A DNA stretch of 64,000 bases from an uncultured Bacteroidales bacterium (GTDB lineage: Bacteria > Bacteroidota > Bacteroidia > Bacteroidales > Paludibacteraceae): NCBI GenBank assembly GCA_946616535.1, contig CAMOJA010000001.1, positions 133,640-197,639 on the forward strand, read 5' to 3'. A program made the position numbers and the translations under genes. Each line of letters begins with the position of its first letter. The first letter of the stretch is position 1. Positions 25,164-34,960 of this stretch are shown piece by piece. A model generated the notes under the pieces. That model made no database searches. It saw nothing but the letters and a program-made list of their open reading frames with translations, and was not told the DNA's origin.

Positions 25164-28157
25164 TTTGATTCGAACGTTTTTCTCCATCGATTGTTTGATG
25201 CGTTCTCTCAGTTCTCGGGACTGGTTGTCTACCTTCTGATACCAATGCGGCTTGAAGTCCTGCGCGAACTTGCATTTCGCTAACTTAATATTCAGATTAT
25301 CGATATCTCCGCTTACATTCACACCCAGATAAATAGGACTCAACACGTTGATATCGTAGTCGAAGGTCATATTCGTGTTATGCCTGCCGCCTAAAGCTAC
25401 CATATAATTATCCATCTGAACGCAGAGCGGATAGACATCTATCTGATTCTTATAGATCGTTAACTCCGCATTGATCGAGTCAATCTTGTTTTCGGTCTTC
25501 TTCTTGAATAGCAGTAACTTACTGATCTTATCAAACGTCTCTCCGTCCAAAACCACCAGGTCTTTACCGGTCAACGAAGCCGCACCGCGTAAAGTACTCA
25601 TCTTCGGTTGATATTGGCTGTTCAGATACGTCTCTGCCGCTAAGTGGAACTCTGCCGCTCCTTTGAAACTGCTTAACATCGGTACCATCTCTTCCAAATT
25701 GGGTATCATGGTTAGCAATTCATCGATATCGACGTCTATCATATGATAGTCCATTCCCAAATACAGGTGGTTGCGGCGCGGCGAACGATACATGGCGGTT
25801 AACTGCAGTTTGGCTGCCCGGCATACAAAACCAACCTCATCCAGTATCAGATTACCTTCTTGCATGAAGATACCACCCTTCAGGTCCTTTGCTACTTGAT
25901 TAAATATCACCACTTCCTTCAGGTTCGTATTCAGCGCCAAATCCACATCCAACGGTACCATAAACGGTTCTATTTCTTTCGTTGAATCCGGCGTATTTTG
26001 TTCCGGAGTGCTCGTCAGCTCCTCTTGACTCTCGGCTTTTGACTCTTGACTCTCGGCTCCCGACTCTTGGCTTGTCTCTTCATCGGCACTGAACCATGCC
26101 ATGAGTTGGTTCGCATCGCAGTGGTCGGAGACAATGTCTAACTCTCCTTCCAAAATCTTCTTGTGCCTGAACCATTTGCCGATATGACGTACATTACCCT
26201 TGATATTCAAATCCGAATTACCTAACTCAATGCGCGAATTGGCGATAGTCATCTCTTTATTCGAATACGCGAACTCGATAGACGGGATATAAACCGGCTC
26301 CGGCAAACGTTCCGGCATACGAACCTCTCCGTTCTTCAGATGAATCGTCAGTCTCGGATTCCATTGCAGCAGAAGATTCTCTTCTTTGCTGTTGTAGCGG
26401 GCTGCGGCTTCGATACGCAATGCCTCCGTCTTGGCCATCAACTCCTCACCCATCTCGGCTTGCAGCGCATCGGTTTGGATCTTTGCACTCATTTTCTTGC
26501 CGCCAACGATATAGGCTTCCAGCTCCGCATTCGTCAAATCCGCATGGATATCTTCGAATCTACCGTCCAAAGAAGCCGTATGAATAGAGGCAAAATAGTC
26601 TTGCTCATTATTCAGCACATTCGCCGCTTCAATACGAATCATCGAGGCACCTAAAGCAGCATTTATCGTCGTATCCATCGAGAAATCAACCTGCTTCGTG
26701 TCTAAATCCACGCATGCCCAGTTCACCGATTTTCTGCTCGGATTCTTATTCGGAATAAAGATCTTTGCTTTGGTATGCGGCAGGGTAGCATACATGCTAT
26801 CCATTGCGTATGCAATATCCGTCAGTGTCAAATCTGCATCAATCGTTCCTTTCTCTAATCGCATCTCGCTCAAATCGGACAGCCGTATCTTGGCATTCGC
26901 TTTACCCTTTGTTCGTCCCTTCAAGTCCATCTCTTTCGGCATAAAATAAGCGAAATCGGGTAGGTTGGCATCGATATCTAAATGCAGATCTAGCAACATG
27001 TCTTCCAGCAAGTCCTCTACCTTGCCTTTCGCAGCAATACGACTCTCTTTCGTCTTCGCCGATAGTTTGTTGATCGTTACCGTCGAAGGCTGTTGTTTGT
27101 TCAAATCCAAACGGGCATCGGCATCCAATTGCAAGTCGCGCAGCGTGTAGGGCAGCGGTTTGTATGCTCCTTTGCCCTCTTTGACATCCAAATGCGCCGT
27201 TAAAACCGGCATAATAGAGTCCGCATAGAACCCTTTGGCACTCGCTTTCAGCTCGATAATACCATCTACGTTGAGATCCTTCATAGCCTCGGTGAAACGC
27301 TTCGGAACCAATGCCAAGAGGGGCCGGATTTGCCATTGACCGGTCTCTACGCTCGCATCTACAGCAATGCTGTCGCCCAGCGTGACCTCTCCTTCCAGAC
27401 GGAGGCTGAAATCATTGACAGCCAGCCGTGCGCCATCGAAAGCAAAATGCATCGAGTCGAGGTTCATCGCCATCGGTGCGATCAACTTTACCTGCAGGTG
27501 GTCTGCATATGTATCTCCTTGCATGCTGGCGCATACATCGCGTGCGTCCAGCGTAATTAGCATATCGTCCCAGCTCTCCGCCTTAGCCGATAACTCGGTT
27601 TCGCCCAAGGAAGCGCAAATAGTGTCCTTTTCATCGAGGAAAGTGATGTAGTCGGCCTTGATACGCAGACCGTCTATCCTCAGCGCATCGAAAGGCAGCG
27701 AGAACGCCGAACTGTCTTCCTCCGTTGTGTCCGGCGAAGTAATGAAGACATCCGTCAGATTCGTCGAACCATCCGGGGCAATATAGAAATTGACACGGGC
27801 GTCATCCAGAATGGCCTCGTGGATATGAAGGTTGTTACGATTGAGAAACTCCATCGCATCCACCGTTGCCGTCAGGTATTTTGCTTCCACTACCGTGTCG
27901 TTCTGCGCTCCTTCAACAGGGTGGATGATCAGAAGTCCGTTTGCGCGAAGACCCAAACGAGGAAAAGTGGAGAAGAAGGTCAGATCCACTTCGCCTATCT
28001 CATACTCCGCAGCGATGAATTTATCCGCTACATTACGGGCGATAGGAGTTAAACGTTCGGGGGTGAAAACGAGATAACAGGCTATCAAAACAACAATCAC
28101 GATAGCCAGCACAAGGCAGCCAAGCGTCCATGCCGCTATTTTCAGTGCCTTTTTCAT
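25161..28157 (-). CDS. AsmA-like / bridge-type membrane protein
   Basis: The 998-residue protein has one N-terminal transmembrane helix (WTLGCLVLAIVIVVLIACYL) followed by the AsmA N-terminal region (YEIGEVDLTFFSTFPRLGL, FLNRNNLHIHEAILDDARVN) and long beta-repeat sequence. AsmA-like proteins are periplasmic bridges implicated in phospholipid transport to the outer membrane. A low-complexity segment (SQESGAESQESKAESQEEL, about residues 695-713) is encoded by a GACTCTTGG-like array. Its start overlaps the upstream lipoprotein stop (ATGA). Confidence 0.82.
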   Translation of the reverse strand: MKKALKIAAWTLGCLVLAIVIVVLIACYLVFTPERLTPIARNVADKFIAAEYEIGEVDLTFFSTFPRLGLRANGLLIIHPVEGAQNDTVVEAKYLTATVDAMEFLNRNNLHIHEAILDDARVNFYIAPDGSTNLTDVFITSPDTTEEDSSAFSLPFDALRIDGLRIKADYITFLDEKDTICASLGETELSAKAESWDDMLITLDARDVCASMQGDTYADHLQVKLIAPMAMNLDSMHFAFDGARLAVNDFSLRLEGEVTLGDSIAVDASVETGQWQIRPLLALVPKRFTEAMKDLNVDGIIELKASAKGFYADSIMPVLTAHLDVKEGKGAYKPLPYTLRDLQLDADARLDLNKQQPSTVTINKLSAKTKESRIAAKGKVEDLLEDMLLDLHLDIDANLPDFAYFMPKEMDLKGRTKGKANAKIRLSDLSEMRLEKGTIDADLTLTDIAYAMDSMYATLPHTKAKIFIPNKNPSRKSVNWACVDLDTKQVDFSMDTTINAALGASMIRIEAANVLNNEQDYFASIHTASLDGRFEDIHADLTNAELEAYIVGGKKMSAKIQTDALQAEMGEELMAKTEALRIEAAARYNSKEENLLLQWNPRLTIHLKNGEVRMPERLPEPVYIPSIEFAYSNKEMTIANSRIELGNSDLNIKGNVRHIGKWFRHKKILEGELDIVSDHCDANQLMAWFSADEETSQESGAESQESKAESQEELTSTPEQNTPDSTKEIEPFMVPLDVDLALNTNLKEVVIFNQVAKDLKGGIFMQEGNLILDEVGFVCRAAKLQLTAMYRSPRRNHLYLGMDYHMIDVDIDELLTMIPNLEEMVPMLSSFKGAAEFHLAAETYLNSQYQPKMSTLRGAASLTGKDLVVLDGETFDKISKLLLFKKKTENKIDSINAELTIYKNQIDVYPLCVQMDNYMVALGGRHNTNMTFDYDINVLSPIYLGVNVSGDIDNLNIKLAKCKFAQDFKPHWYQKVDNQSRELRERIKQSMEKNVRIK
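26018..26078. repeat. Short tandem array in the AsmA-like gene
   Basis: Alternating CTCTTGA, CTCTCGGCTTTTGA and CTCCCGA units are read in frame as a Ser/Gln/Glu-rich linker. Confidence 0.7.
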
Positions 28158-28618
28158 TTACTTTCTACGATTTTTGAAAAATAATACTTGTTTGACTTGA
28201 AGTCTTTCTCGTAATATTCCAGTTTCGTGTCCGTCAAAACCGATACGACGTACACTTTCGGTATTTCACCTCCGCCGTTATCCATGAAATGGATCTCCGT
28301 CAGATTACCGTTGGTCTCAAATTTGTATTGAAACCATCCGTTGCCGCGAATACCTGACTGGGTCCAGGTGTCCAAGAGATCCTGCTCCGTTACATCCTCT
28401 CCTTCATCCCATTCGCGACCGTAGAAATACGGATACTCCTCCGCGCGGTCCGCGGTGAAACGCACGTAATGTTGCGTGTTGTTCTCTTCCCAAAGACCCT
28501 GCAGGTCGCTGATTTGGAAATTCGGGTCATTCGATTTGCCTTCTCCGCCAAATAGCGAACAGCTGCTAAAAGCAATACTTACAAAGACGACAAGCGTCCA
28601 ATAAAACAACTTTTTCAT
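28154..28618 (-). CDS. Small lipoprotein, unknown
   Basis: The start is placed at 28618 (MKKLFYWTLVVFVSIAFSSC), giving 154 residues and lipobox FSSC. The mature part (ISDLQGLWEENNTQHYVRFT, GWFQYKFETNGNLTEIHFMD, YVVSVLTDTKLEYYEKD) looks like a small beta-barrel of the lipocalin-like type often seen in Bacteroidota. The longer open frame reaching 28747 runs antiparallel to no signal peptide and overlaps ileS, so it is not used. It lies 5 bp after ileS and overlaps the AsmA-like start. Confidence 0.75.
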   Translation of the reverse strand: MKKLFYWTLVVFVSIAFSSCSLFGGEGKSNDPNFQISDLQGLWEENNTQHYVRFTADRAEEYPYFYGREWDEGEDVTEQDLLDTWTQSGIRGNGWFQYKFETNGNLTEIHFMDNGGGEIPKVYVVSVLTDTKLEYYEKDFKSNKYYFSKIVESK

Positions 28619-28623
28619 TGTGT

Positions 28624-31600
28624 TTATGCTTTTTGAATAGAAATACCTACGTTGTATCCGTCCATCTCCAAGTGCTGGTCCCCTTCTGCTTGCGCTTGCA
28701 ATTGGATAGAAGTAGCCAACACCTGACTGGCAATATAATCCGAGCAATGCAGTACCGCATTATGAATCTCTTCGCGGTCTTCCAATACAATTGAGATACG
28801 GTCGGTAATCTCCAAACCGCTCGATTTACGCAGGTTCTGGATGCGGTTAATCAACTCACGAGCCAGACCTTCTTCAATAAGTTCATCCGTCAACTCGATA
28901 TCCAGCGCGATGGTCAGAATTCCATTGTTGCTTACCAACCAACCCGGCATATCTTCCGTGATGATCTCTACATCTTCCGGAATTAATTGATAGTCCACCG
29001 TGGTCAATGGATAGCAACCCTCGGCTTCCATCTTCGCAATTTGGTCTTGGGTCATCGATGCAAGCTCGGCGGCCACAGCCTTCATATTAGCACCTACTTT
29101 CTTACCCAGCACTTTGAACTGCGGTTTGATTTTCTTGACCAACTTAATCTCGCTCTGCTCGGCCGGAACAATAATCAGTTCCTTCACGTTCACCTCGCTC
29201 TTGATCAACTCCGCTACATGCAGCAGGGCCTCTGTAGTCTCTGCATCCGGCGTCGGAATAACAGCCTTCTGCAGCGGTTGACGAACATTCTTCTCCGCGC
29301 GTTTGCGCAGACTGAGAATCATACTCGTCGCCTGTTGAGCCAGGTACATCTGACGCTCCAGACGCGTGTCAATAAGCGCCTCATTGGCCTTCGGCCATTC
29401 ACTTAAATGCACGGTTTCACCGACTAAATCGCGATATAAACGATCCGCATAGAAGGGCGCGTTCGGCGCCATGAGTTGTGCTACGGTCTTCAGACACGTA
29501 TAGAGCGTCTCATAAGCGGCCTGTTTGTCCGCATTCATCTCTCCGCCCCAGAAACGTTTGCGGTTCAGACGTACGTACCAGTTACTTAAGTCGTCCTGTA
29601 CGAAATCGCTAATCGCACGACCGGCTTTCGTCGGTTCATAAGCCTCATATGCCTCGGTCACCTCCTTGATTAAGGAGTTGAGTTTACTCAAAATCCAACG
29701 GTCTATCTCCGAGTACGCCGCATGGCTGGCTTGCTCCGGTTCTGAACCGGCCCAGCCGTCCACATTAGCGTAGAGAGCGAAGAAACCATAGGTGTTATAG
29801 AGCGTGCCAAAGAACTTACGGCGGACCTCATCCACGCCTTCCGGATCGAACTTCAGGTTCTCCCATGGACTCGAATTGGTCAGCATGTACCATCGTACTG
29901 CATCCGCTCCATAAGTGTCCAGCGCACCGAACGGATCCACGGCATTGCCCAGACGTTTACTCATCTTATTGCCGTTCTTATCCAGTACCAGACCATTCGA
30001 GATCACATTCTTATACGCTACCGTACCTTCGATCATCGTGTGAATAGCATGCAGCGTAAAGAACCATCCGCGAGTCTGGTCCACACCCTCCGAGATGAAG
30101 TCTGCAGTGCGCGGAGCATCCGCGTTCTCAAACGGATAGTGGTTCTGTGCGTAAGGCATAGCGCCCGAATCAAACCATACATCAATCAGGTCTAACTCGC
30201 GCTTCATCGGCTTACCGCTCGGCGATACCAAAATGATGCTGTCTACGTACGGACGGTGGAGATCGATGACCGAAGGATCGTAGTTCTCCTTGCTGTAGTC
30301 GCCCACTTTGTGGTTCGGCCAGGGGTTCGCTTTCATGAAGCCTGCCTTCACGGATTTCTCGATTTCATCGAATAATTCTGCGATGGAACCGATACAAATT
30401 TCCTCTGTTCCATCTTCGGTGCGCCAGATCGGCAACGGTGTTCCCCAGTAACGCGAACGGGAAAGATTCCAATCGTTGAGGTTATTGAGCCACTGGCCGA
30501 AACGACCTGTTCCGGTGGATTCCGGTTGCCAGTTGATGGTCTTATTGAGGGCGATCATCTCCTCGCGGGCTTTGGTAGATTTGATGAACCAAGAGTCAAG
30601 CGGGTAGTAGAGGACAGGCTTATCGGTACGCCAGCAATGGGGGTACGAGTGAACATGTTTCTCTGTGCGCAAGAGACGTCCGTCGGCTTTCATCTCAAGA
30701 CAGAGGTGGAGATCGAGTGTTTCCGCCTTAGCAGCTGCGGTTTCATCGTATTTTCCGTCGATGGTGAACTGCGGGTCATAAGCGTTCTTCACCCAGCGGC
30801 CGGCATAGCGGCGGTAGAGTTCATCGTTGACATTCGCTTTGTACCACTCTTCGTCGAGATCTTCCACACGCCAATATTTACCGGTGAAATCGACCATAGG
30901 CCGCGGTCCGTTGTTCTTGGTCTGCATATAGAGTCCCGGCACGCCGGCTGCGTCTGCCACTTTCTTGTCATCGGCACCGAAGGTCGGCGCGATATGTACG
31001 ATACCTGTACCGTCTTCCGTCGTGACATAGTCGCCCGGGATCACACGGAATGCTCCTTCGCCCGGATTAACCCACGGGAACAACGGATCATACTCCAGTC
31101 CTACAAGATCCGCACCCTTATAACGGGCAACGATCTTCGGCTCTACGGGTTTGCCTTCTTCATCCACGCCGCACAGATCTTTCTGATAAGCACTTAGACG
31201 AGCCTCCGCAAGGAGGATGTGGTCGCCGGTAGGTGTTTCTACCTCTACGTAGTCGATCTTCGGACCTACGCAGAGTGCCGTATTACTTGGCAAAGTCCAT
31301 GGCGTGGTCGTCCAGGCAATGATATAACGACCGTCTTTCAAGTGGAACTTGGCCGTACATGTCAGGTCTTTTACATCGCGATAACAACCCGGTTGATTCA
31401 ACTCATGGCTACTCAATCCCGTTCCTGCGGCTGGTGAATACGGCTGAATCGTATACCCCTTATACAAATAGCCCTTCTTATACAGCTCCTTCAGCAGGTA
31501 CCATAGCGTCTCGATATATTTGTTGTCGTACGTGATATACGGATCGTCCAGATCAACCCAATAACCCATCTGCTTGGTTAACTCCGTCCATTCCTTGGTG

Positions 31601-31983
31601 TATTTCATCACCTCGCGACGGCAAGCCGCATTATACTCATCTACACTGATCTTCTTGCCGATATCTTCCTTTGTGATACCCAACATCTTCTCTACGCCTA
31701 ACTCAACCGGCAGACCATGCGTGTCCCAGCCCGCCTTGCGACGAACCTGATAACCCTGCATCGTCTTGAATCGACAGAACGTATCCTTGATCGTACGAGC
31801 CATCACATGGTGAATACCTGGCTTTCCGTTCGCCGAAGGAGGACCCTCGAAGAATAAAAACGGAGTATGACCCTCGCGTGTGGAAATACTCTTCTCAAAC
31901 AACCCTTCTTTCTCCCACTGCGCTAACACCTCCCGGCTCAACGCAGCCAAATCTAATCGCTTGTATTCGTTAAAATGTTTCAT
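28624..31983 (-). CDS. ileS: Isoleucyl-tRNA synthetase
   Basis: The 1119-residue enzyme charges tRNA-Ile. The class I signature region reads PPSANGKPGIHHVMARTIKD (HIGH position) and KNGNKMSKRLGNAVDP (KMSKS position). The editing domain (AWTTTPWTLPSNTALCVGP) and C-terminal anticodon-binding region (SDFVQDDLSNWYVRLNRKRF) are complete. The GIHH form and the length fit the long bacterial subtype found in Bacteroidota. It heads the minus-strand cluster that continues through the lipoprotein and AsmA-like genes. Confidence 0.97.
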   Translation of the reverse strand: MKHFNEYKRLDLAALSREVLAQWEKEGLFEKSISTREGHTPFLFFEGPPSANGKPGIHHVMARTIKDTFCRFKTMQGYQVRRKAGWDTHGLPVELGVEKMLGITKEDIGKKISVDEYNAACRREVMKYTKEWTELTKQMGYWVDLDDPYITYDNKYIETLWYLLKELYKKGYLYKGYTIQPYSPAAGTGLSSHELNQPGCYRDVKDLTCTAKFHLKDGRYIIAWTTTPWTLPSNTALCVGPKIDYVEVETPTGDHILLAEARLSAYQKDLCGVDEEGKPVEPKIVARYKGADLVGLEYDPLFPWVNPGEGAFRVIPGDYVTTEDGTGIVHIAPTFGADDKKVADAAGVPGLYMQTKNNGPRPMVDFTGKYWRVEDLDEEWYKANVNDELYRRYAGRWVKNAYDPQFTIDGKYDETAAAKAETLDLHLCLEMKADGRLLRTEKHVHSYPHCWRTDKPVLYYPLDSWFIKSTKAREEMIALNKTINWQPESTGTGRFGQWLNNLNDWNLSRSRYWGTPLPIWRTEDGTEEICIGSIAELFDEIEKSVKAGFMKANPWPNHKVGDYSKENYDPSVIDLHRPYVDSIILVSPSGKPMKRELDLIDVWFDSGAMPYAQNHYPFENADAPRTADFISEGVDQTRGWFFTLHAIHTMIEGTVAYKNVISNGLVLDKNGNKMSKRLGNAVDPFGALDTYGADAVRWYMLTNSSPWENLKFDPEGVDEVRRKFFGTLYNTYGFFALYANVDGWAGSEPEQASHAAYSEIDRWILSKLNSLIKEVTEAYEAYEPTKAGRAISDFVQDDLSNWYVRLNRKRFWGGEMNADKQAAYETLYTCLKTVAQLMAPNAPFYADRLYRDLVGETVHLSEWPKANEALIDTRLERQMYLAQQATSMILSLRKRAEKNVRQPLQKAVIPTPDAETTEALLHVAELIKSEVNVKELIIVPAEQSEIKLVKKIKPQFKVLGKKVGANMKAVAAELASMTQDQIAKMEAEGCYPLTTVDYQLIPEDVEIITEDMPGWLVSNNGILTIALDIELTDELIEEGLARELINRIQNLRKSSGLEITDRISIVLEDREEIHNAVLHCSDYIASQVLATSIQLQAQAEGDQHLEMDGYNVGISIQKA

Positions 31984-32044
31984 ATAGTGTGAAAAATAAA
32001 TCCTTTTAAGCTTCCGAATAACTTAGCTAAAGCTAAAAACGGCG

Positions 32045-32076
32045 CAAAATTACAAAAAAATTTTGATATGTGCAAA
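32045..32076 (-). promoter_or_regulatory. ileS promoter
   Basis: On the minus strand -33 TTTG (32076-32073), 20 nt, then -7 TAATTTTG (32052-32045). It overlaps the divergent promoter of the CPBP gene. Confidence 0.72.
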
Positions 32077-32092
32077 TTTTTTCGTACCTTTG
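32062..32092 (+). promoter_or_regulatory. Promoter of CPBP protease gene
   Basis: -33 TTTG (32062-32065), 19 nt, then -7 TACCTTTG (32085-32092). The ATG is only 4 nt further, so the mRNA may be leaderless. Confidence 0.75.
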
Positions 32093-32096
32093 CCGC

Positions 32097-32948
32097 ATGA
32101 AAAATGAAATGAAAGAAAAATTCATCCGAATTGCGACGTGGCTGGGTATCATGCTGGCCTTAACAATCGTAGCATTATTGCTATGGAAAATCCTTTTCCA
32201 TGCCGACCAATCTACCGCCTCTTTGAAGTGGTTGCAGTTCCTGCAAACGGCGGGTACATTCCTCCTCCCGCCTGTCCTTTGTGCCCTGATCTGGGATCCG
32301 AATAGACGTCCGTTTGCTTGGCTCAAAATGGACCGAACAGTGCCTTTGTGGTATTATCTGGCGGGTATCCTTATCATGATCGCGGCCTTGCCGGCTATCA
32401 ACCTCCTCGCCGACCTCAACGGACGTGTTCAACTGCCGGAAAGTCTCGATTCCATCGAGCAATTTTTGAAGCAACAAGAGGATGCCGCTGCGGCTTTAAC
32501 GGAGCGTTTTCTCCAGGCCGATAACTTCGGCGTATTGCTCATCAATATCGCCCTTATGGCGCTTCTGCCGGCAATGGCGGAAGAACTCTCCTTCCGCGGT
32601 ACCTTGCAGCAGATCCTGGGCAATAAACACATCGCTATATGGGTGACAGCCATCATCTTTTCGGCGATCCATATGCAGTTCTATGGTTTTATCCCTCGTA
32701 TGCTCATTGGCGCTTTGTTGGGTTATATGTTTGTCTGGACCGGTAGTCTTTGGATTCCTATCCTCATGCATTTTACCAATAATGGTTTGGCGGTTCTGGC
32801 CTTTTACCTCTTTGACGAACGTGCGGTAGATAACAAAAATATCGCCGACTCCATAGGAGCAGGCGATACTTGGTGGTTAGGCCTTATCAGCCTCGTTATT
32901 ACATGTCTTGGTCTACTAATATTCTACCGCAGAACTCACAAACAATAA
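32097..32948 (+). CDS. CPBP family intramembrane metalloprotease
   Basis: The start at 32097 gives 283 residues; a second ATG four codons later is possible. There are about seven hydrophobic helices. The CAAX-protease/bacteriocin-processing (Abi, PF02517) motifs are AEELSFRGTLQQIL (EExxxR), SAIHMQFYGFIPRMLIGALL and MHFTNNGLAVLAF, holding the predicted catalytic Glu, Arg and His residues. The substrate is unknown; members cleave prenylated or membrane peptides. Its 3' end overlaps the convergent zinc-ribbon gene by 50 bp. Confidence 0.85.
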   Translation: MKNEMKEKFIRIATWLGIMLALTIVALLLWKILFHADQSTASLKWLQFLQTAGTFLLPPVLCALIWDPNRRPFAWLKMDRTVPLWYYLAGILIMIAALPAINLLADLNGRVQLPESLDSIEQFLKQQEDAAAALTERFLQADNFGVLLINIALMALLPAMAEELSFRGTLQQILGNKHIAIWVTAIIFSAIHMQFYGFIPRMLIGALLGYMFVWTGSLWIPILMHFTNNGLAVLAFYLFDERAVDNKNIADSIGAGDTWWLGLISLVITCLGLLIFYRRTHKQ

Positions 32949-33633
32949 TTTTCTTGCGAGTACGGATATCCAATTGCTGCTGTGCAGGGATCTTTGCGTG
33001 ACAACCGCCACAGGAGTCACGCTCGATCTTTACTACAGCCAGACCGTTACGTGCATTCTTACGAATACGTTTGAAACCGGTCAACAGACGCTCGTCGATC
33101 TTCTTCTCCAATTCGCCTGCACGAAGAACCAATGCCTCCGTCTCAGCTTTTGTCTCCGAGAGAATCTGATCCAACTCCGAACGCTTCTGGTTCAGATCAA
33201 CCGTACGCTCCTCGATATCCTTGGTCGTCTTCGCTTTGTCTGCCAAACGAGCCTCTAACTCTGCCGAGTAGTGTTTGATCTTACGCTGCGAAGCCTCGAT
33301 CTCCAATTCCTGGTACTCGATCTCTTTGTTCAGGTTGTCGAACTCGCGGTTGTTGCGAACCGTGTTCTGCTGCTCTTTGTAACGCGAGATAGATGCGTTC
33401 GCATTCTCTGTACGAACACGATGGTCCGAGATCTGCGTCTCGCATTCCTTAATCTCATTCTCGATGTTGGTCAAACGGGTCTTCAAACCCTCCACCTCAT
33501 CGGCCATGTCTTTTACTTCCTGCGGTAACTCGCCGGCCAGGGTGCGCAAGTTATCGATCTTCGTGTCAACTTGCTGCAACTCGTAGAGGTATTTCAGCTT
33601 GTCCTCTACAGTCAATTCTTTTGTTCTTGCCAT
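32899..33633 (-). CDS. Coiled-coil zinc-ribbon protein (zf-RING_7)
   Basis: This 244-residue protein has a long coiled coil (residues about 10-190, rich in E, K, R and Q heptads) and a C-terminal zinc ribbon with CGGCHAKIP and CEFCGRILV. This is the C4-type zinc-ribbon family (CdsZ-like) common next to the Nif3-like gene, as here. Its molecular role is unsettled. The start overlaps the 3' end of the Nif3-like gene by 22 bp, so the two are co-transcribed. Confidence 0.85.
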   Translation of the reverse strand: MARTKELTVEDKLKYLYELQQVDTKIDNLRTLAGELPQEVKDMADEVEGLKTRLTNIENEIKECETQISDHRVRTENANASISRYKEQQNTVRNNREFDNLNKEIEYQELEIEASQRKIKHYSAELEARLADKAKTTKDIEERTVDLNQKRSELDQILSETKAETEALVLRAGELEKKIDERLLTGFKRIRKNARNGLAVVKIERDSCGGCHAKIPAQQQLDIRTRKKIIVCEFCGRILVDQDM

Positions 33634-34385
33634 AATAATATAGGTGTTTTATCTGTTTTACTAATCGTACAGTCTAAACCAAGATTCCCGATGAAATCGA
33701 GGAAAATCTCTCTCGCATGACGCTCGCTGATCCAATGGTCGATATCAATCAACCCGATTCGTCCTTCCGCGTCTTGGAACTCGTGATACTTGCAGTCCGC
33801 CGTGAGATATACATCCGCGCCCTGCGCAATAGCTTCCCCGATAAACTCGGCTCCGCTGCCTCCGCACAAAGCAATCGTCTTCACTTGCTCTTTCTTCGGT
33901 CGCGTATAACGCACATATGTGCAACCCAATATAGCACGAATTTTTCCGATGAAATCGGTGTAATTCATCTCCTCTTCCAATTCGCCTATCGCACCCAAAC
34001 CGTTCTCTATAAGCGGACGGCTGTTCTTCAATCCGATCTTCTTCGCCAAGCGCGTATTGATACCATCCGCCGCTACGTCCAGACTCGTATGCGCCGAATA
34101 AATGGCGATATCGTGCTTGATAGCCATCTCTACGATGCGGGCCTGCGGCGTTTGACCGCATACCTGCTTCAATCCGTGAAATAATAAGGGGTGATGAGAG
34201 ATAATAAGCTGACATCCGCATTCAATAGCCTCATTGACCACATCCAACGTTACGTCTGTGGTCAAGAGAACGGACTGGATATCGCGTCCTGTGTCACCTA
34301 CCTGCATTCCCGAGTTATCCCATTCTTCTTGGGCACTCCGTGGCGCTACAAGTTCTATGCTATTGATGATCTCCCTGAGGAGCAC
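33612..34385 (-). CDS. Nif3-like dinuclear metal-centre protein
   Basis: The 257-residue protein has metal-ligand motifs LIISHHPLLFHGLKQV, YSAHTSLDVA and, near the C-terminus, DIDHWISERHAREI. These define the Nif3/YbgI (GTP cyclohydrolase 1 type 2-like) hexameric family. The reaction in bacteria is not established. The start is GTG directly after the stop of the DUF5606 gene with no intergenic base. It forms an operon with the zinc-ribbon gene. Confidence 0.9.
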   Translation of the reverse strand: MLLREIINSIELVAPRSAQEEWDNSGMQVGDTGRDIQSVLLTTDVTLDVVNEAIECGCQLIISHHPLLFHGLKQVCGQTPQARIVEMAIKHDIAIYSAHTSLDVAADGINTRLAKKIGLKNSRPLIENGLGAIGELEEEMNYTDFIGKIRAILGCTYVRYTRPKKEQVKTIALCGGSGAEFIGEAIAQGADVYLTADCKYHEFQDAEGRIGLIDIDHWISERHAREIFLDFIGNLGLDCTISKTDKTPILLWQEQKN

Positions 34386-34814
34386 TTATGCTTTTTCCTC
34401 TTCAGCGGCTTCGTCTTCGATGCGGAAGTCCGTGATGCCTGCATTCACGAGGATATTATACCATTGGATGAGCTTGCGAATATCGGATGGATAAACTCGG
34501 TCGCGATCCCAATTCGGCAGCACTTGGTCAAACCATGCCTGTAACTCCTTATTGTCCGCTTTCTTCGCATCCATCGCTACCGGTTTCAACCCTTCTTTCT
34601 TGCCGGCGGAAGTCAGCACCTCGCTTAGCGTTACATCATCTCCGTCCGTGAACATCGATACATCGCTCAGCGCAACGATCTTGTCGCGTGCATAGGTCGG
34701 CATACGCTTGCCGTCTACCAAACTCTCTACAATCAGCATGTTGTTGCCGCGACTAACCAACTTATACAAACCCGGCTTACCGGTGATAGCAAGGATATTT
34801 TTGATACTTTCCAT
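34386..34814 (-). CDS. DUF5606 protein
   Basis: The 142-residue cytoplasmic protein begins MESIKNILAITGKPGLYKLV and contains GNNMLIVESLVDGKRMPTYA and PNWDRDRVYPSDIRKLIQWY, matching the Bacteroidota-specific DUF5606 family. The N-terminal part resembles a small SH3-like barrel and the end is acidic (EDEAAEEEKA). The function is unknown. It is the first gene of the operon with Nif3-like and zinc-ribbon genes and is divergent from rpsO. Confidence 0.8.
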   Translation of the reverse strand: MESIKNILAITGKPGLYKLVSRGNNMLIVESLVDGKRMPTYARDKIVALSDVSMFTDGDDVTLSEVLTSAGKKEGLKPVAMDAKKADNKELQAWFDQVLPNWDRDRVYPSDIRKLIQWYNILVNAGITDFRIEDEAAEEEKA

Positions 34815-34837
34815 AATTCTTATCGCAAATTCGGCTG

Positions 34838-34869
34838 CAAAAGTACTGCTTTTTTTTTATATATACAAA
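34838..34869 (-). promoter_or_regulatory. Promoter of the DUF5606 operon
   Basis: On the minus strand -33 TTTG (34869-34866), 20 nt, then -7 TACTTTTG (34845-34838), with the AAAGCAG sequence also seen before the giant genes. Confidence 0.75.
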
Positions 34870-34928
34870 TATTTTTTGATAATTTCGACAAATACACCGG
34901 GCAAAATGACAAAAAAATGCAAAATTAT

Positions 34929-34960
34929 TTGCACAATTCATAAATTTGTTGTACTTTTGC
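34929..34960 (+). promoter_or_regulatory. rpsO promoter
   Basis: -33 TTTG (34929-34932), 20 nt, then -7 TACTTTTG (34953-34960). A leader of about 90 nt follows; its first bases, GCACGCTTTTTCG, also open the tRNA-Leu/rpsU transcript. Confidence 0.75.

Noticed and set aside
30526..31197. 223-codon plus-strand frame inside ileS
   Set aside because: Antisense to an unambiguous synthetase; no family resemblance.
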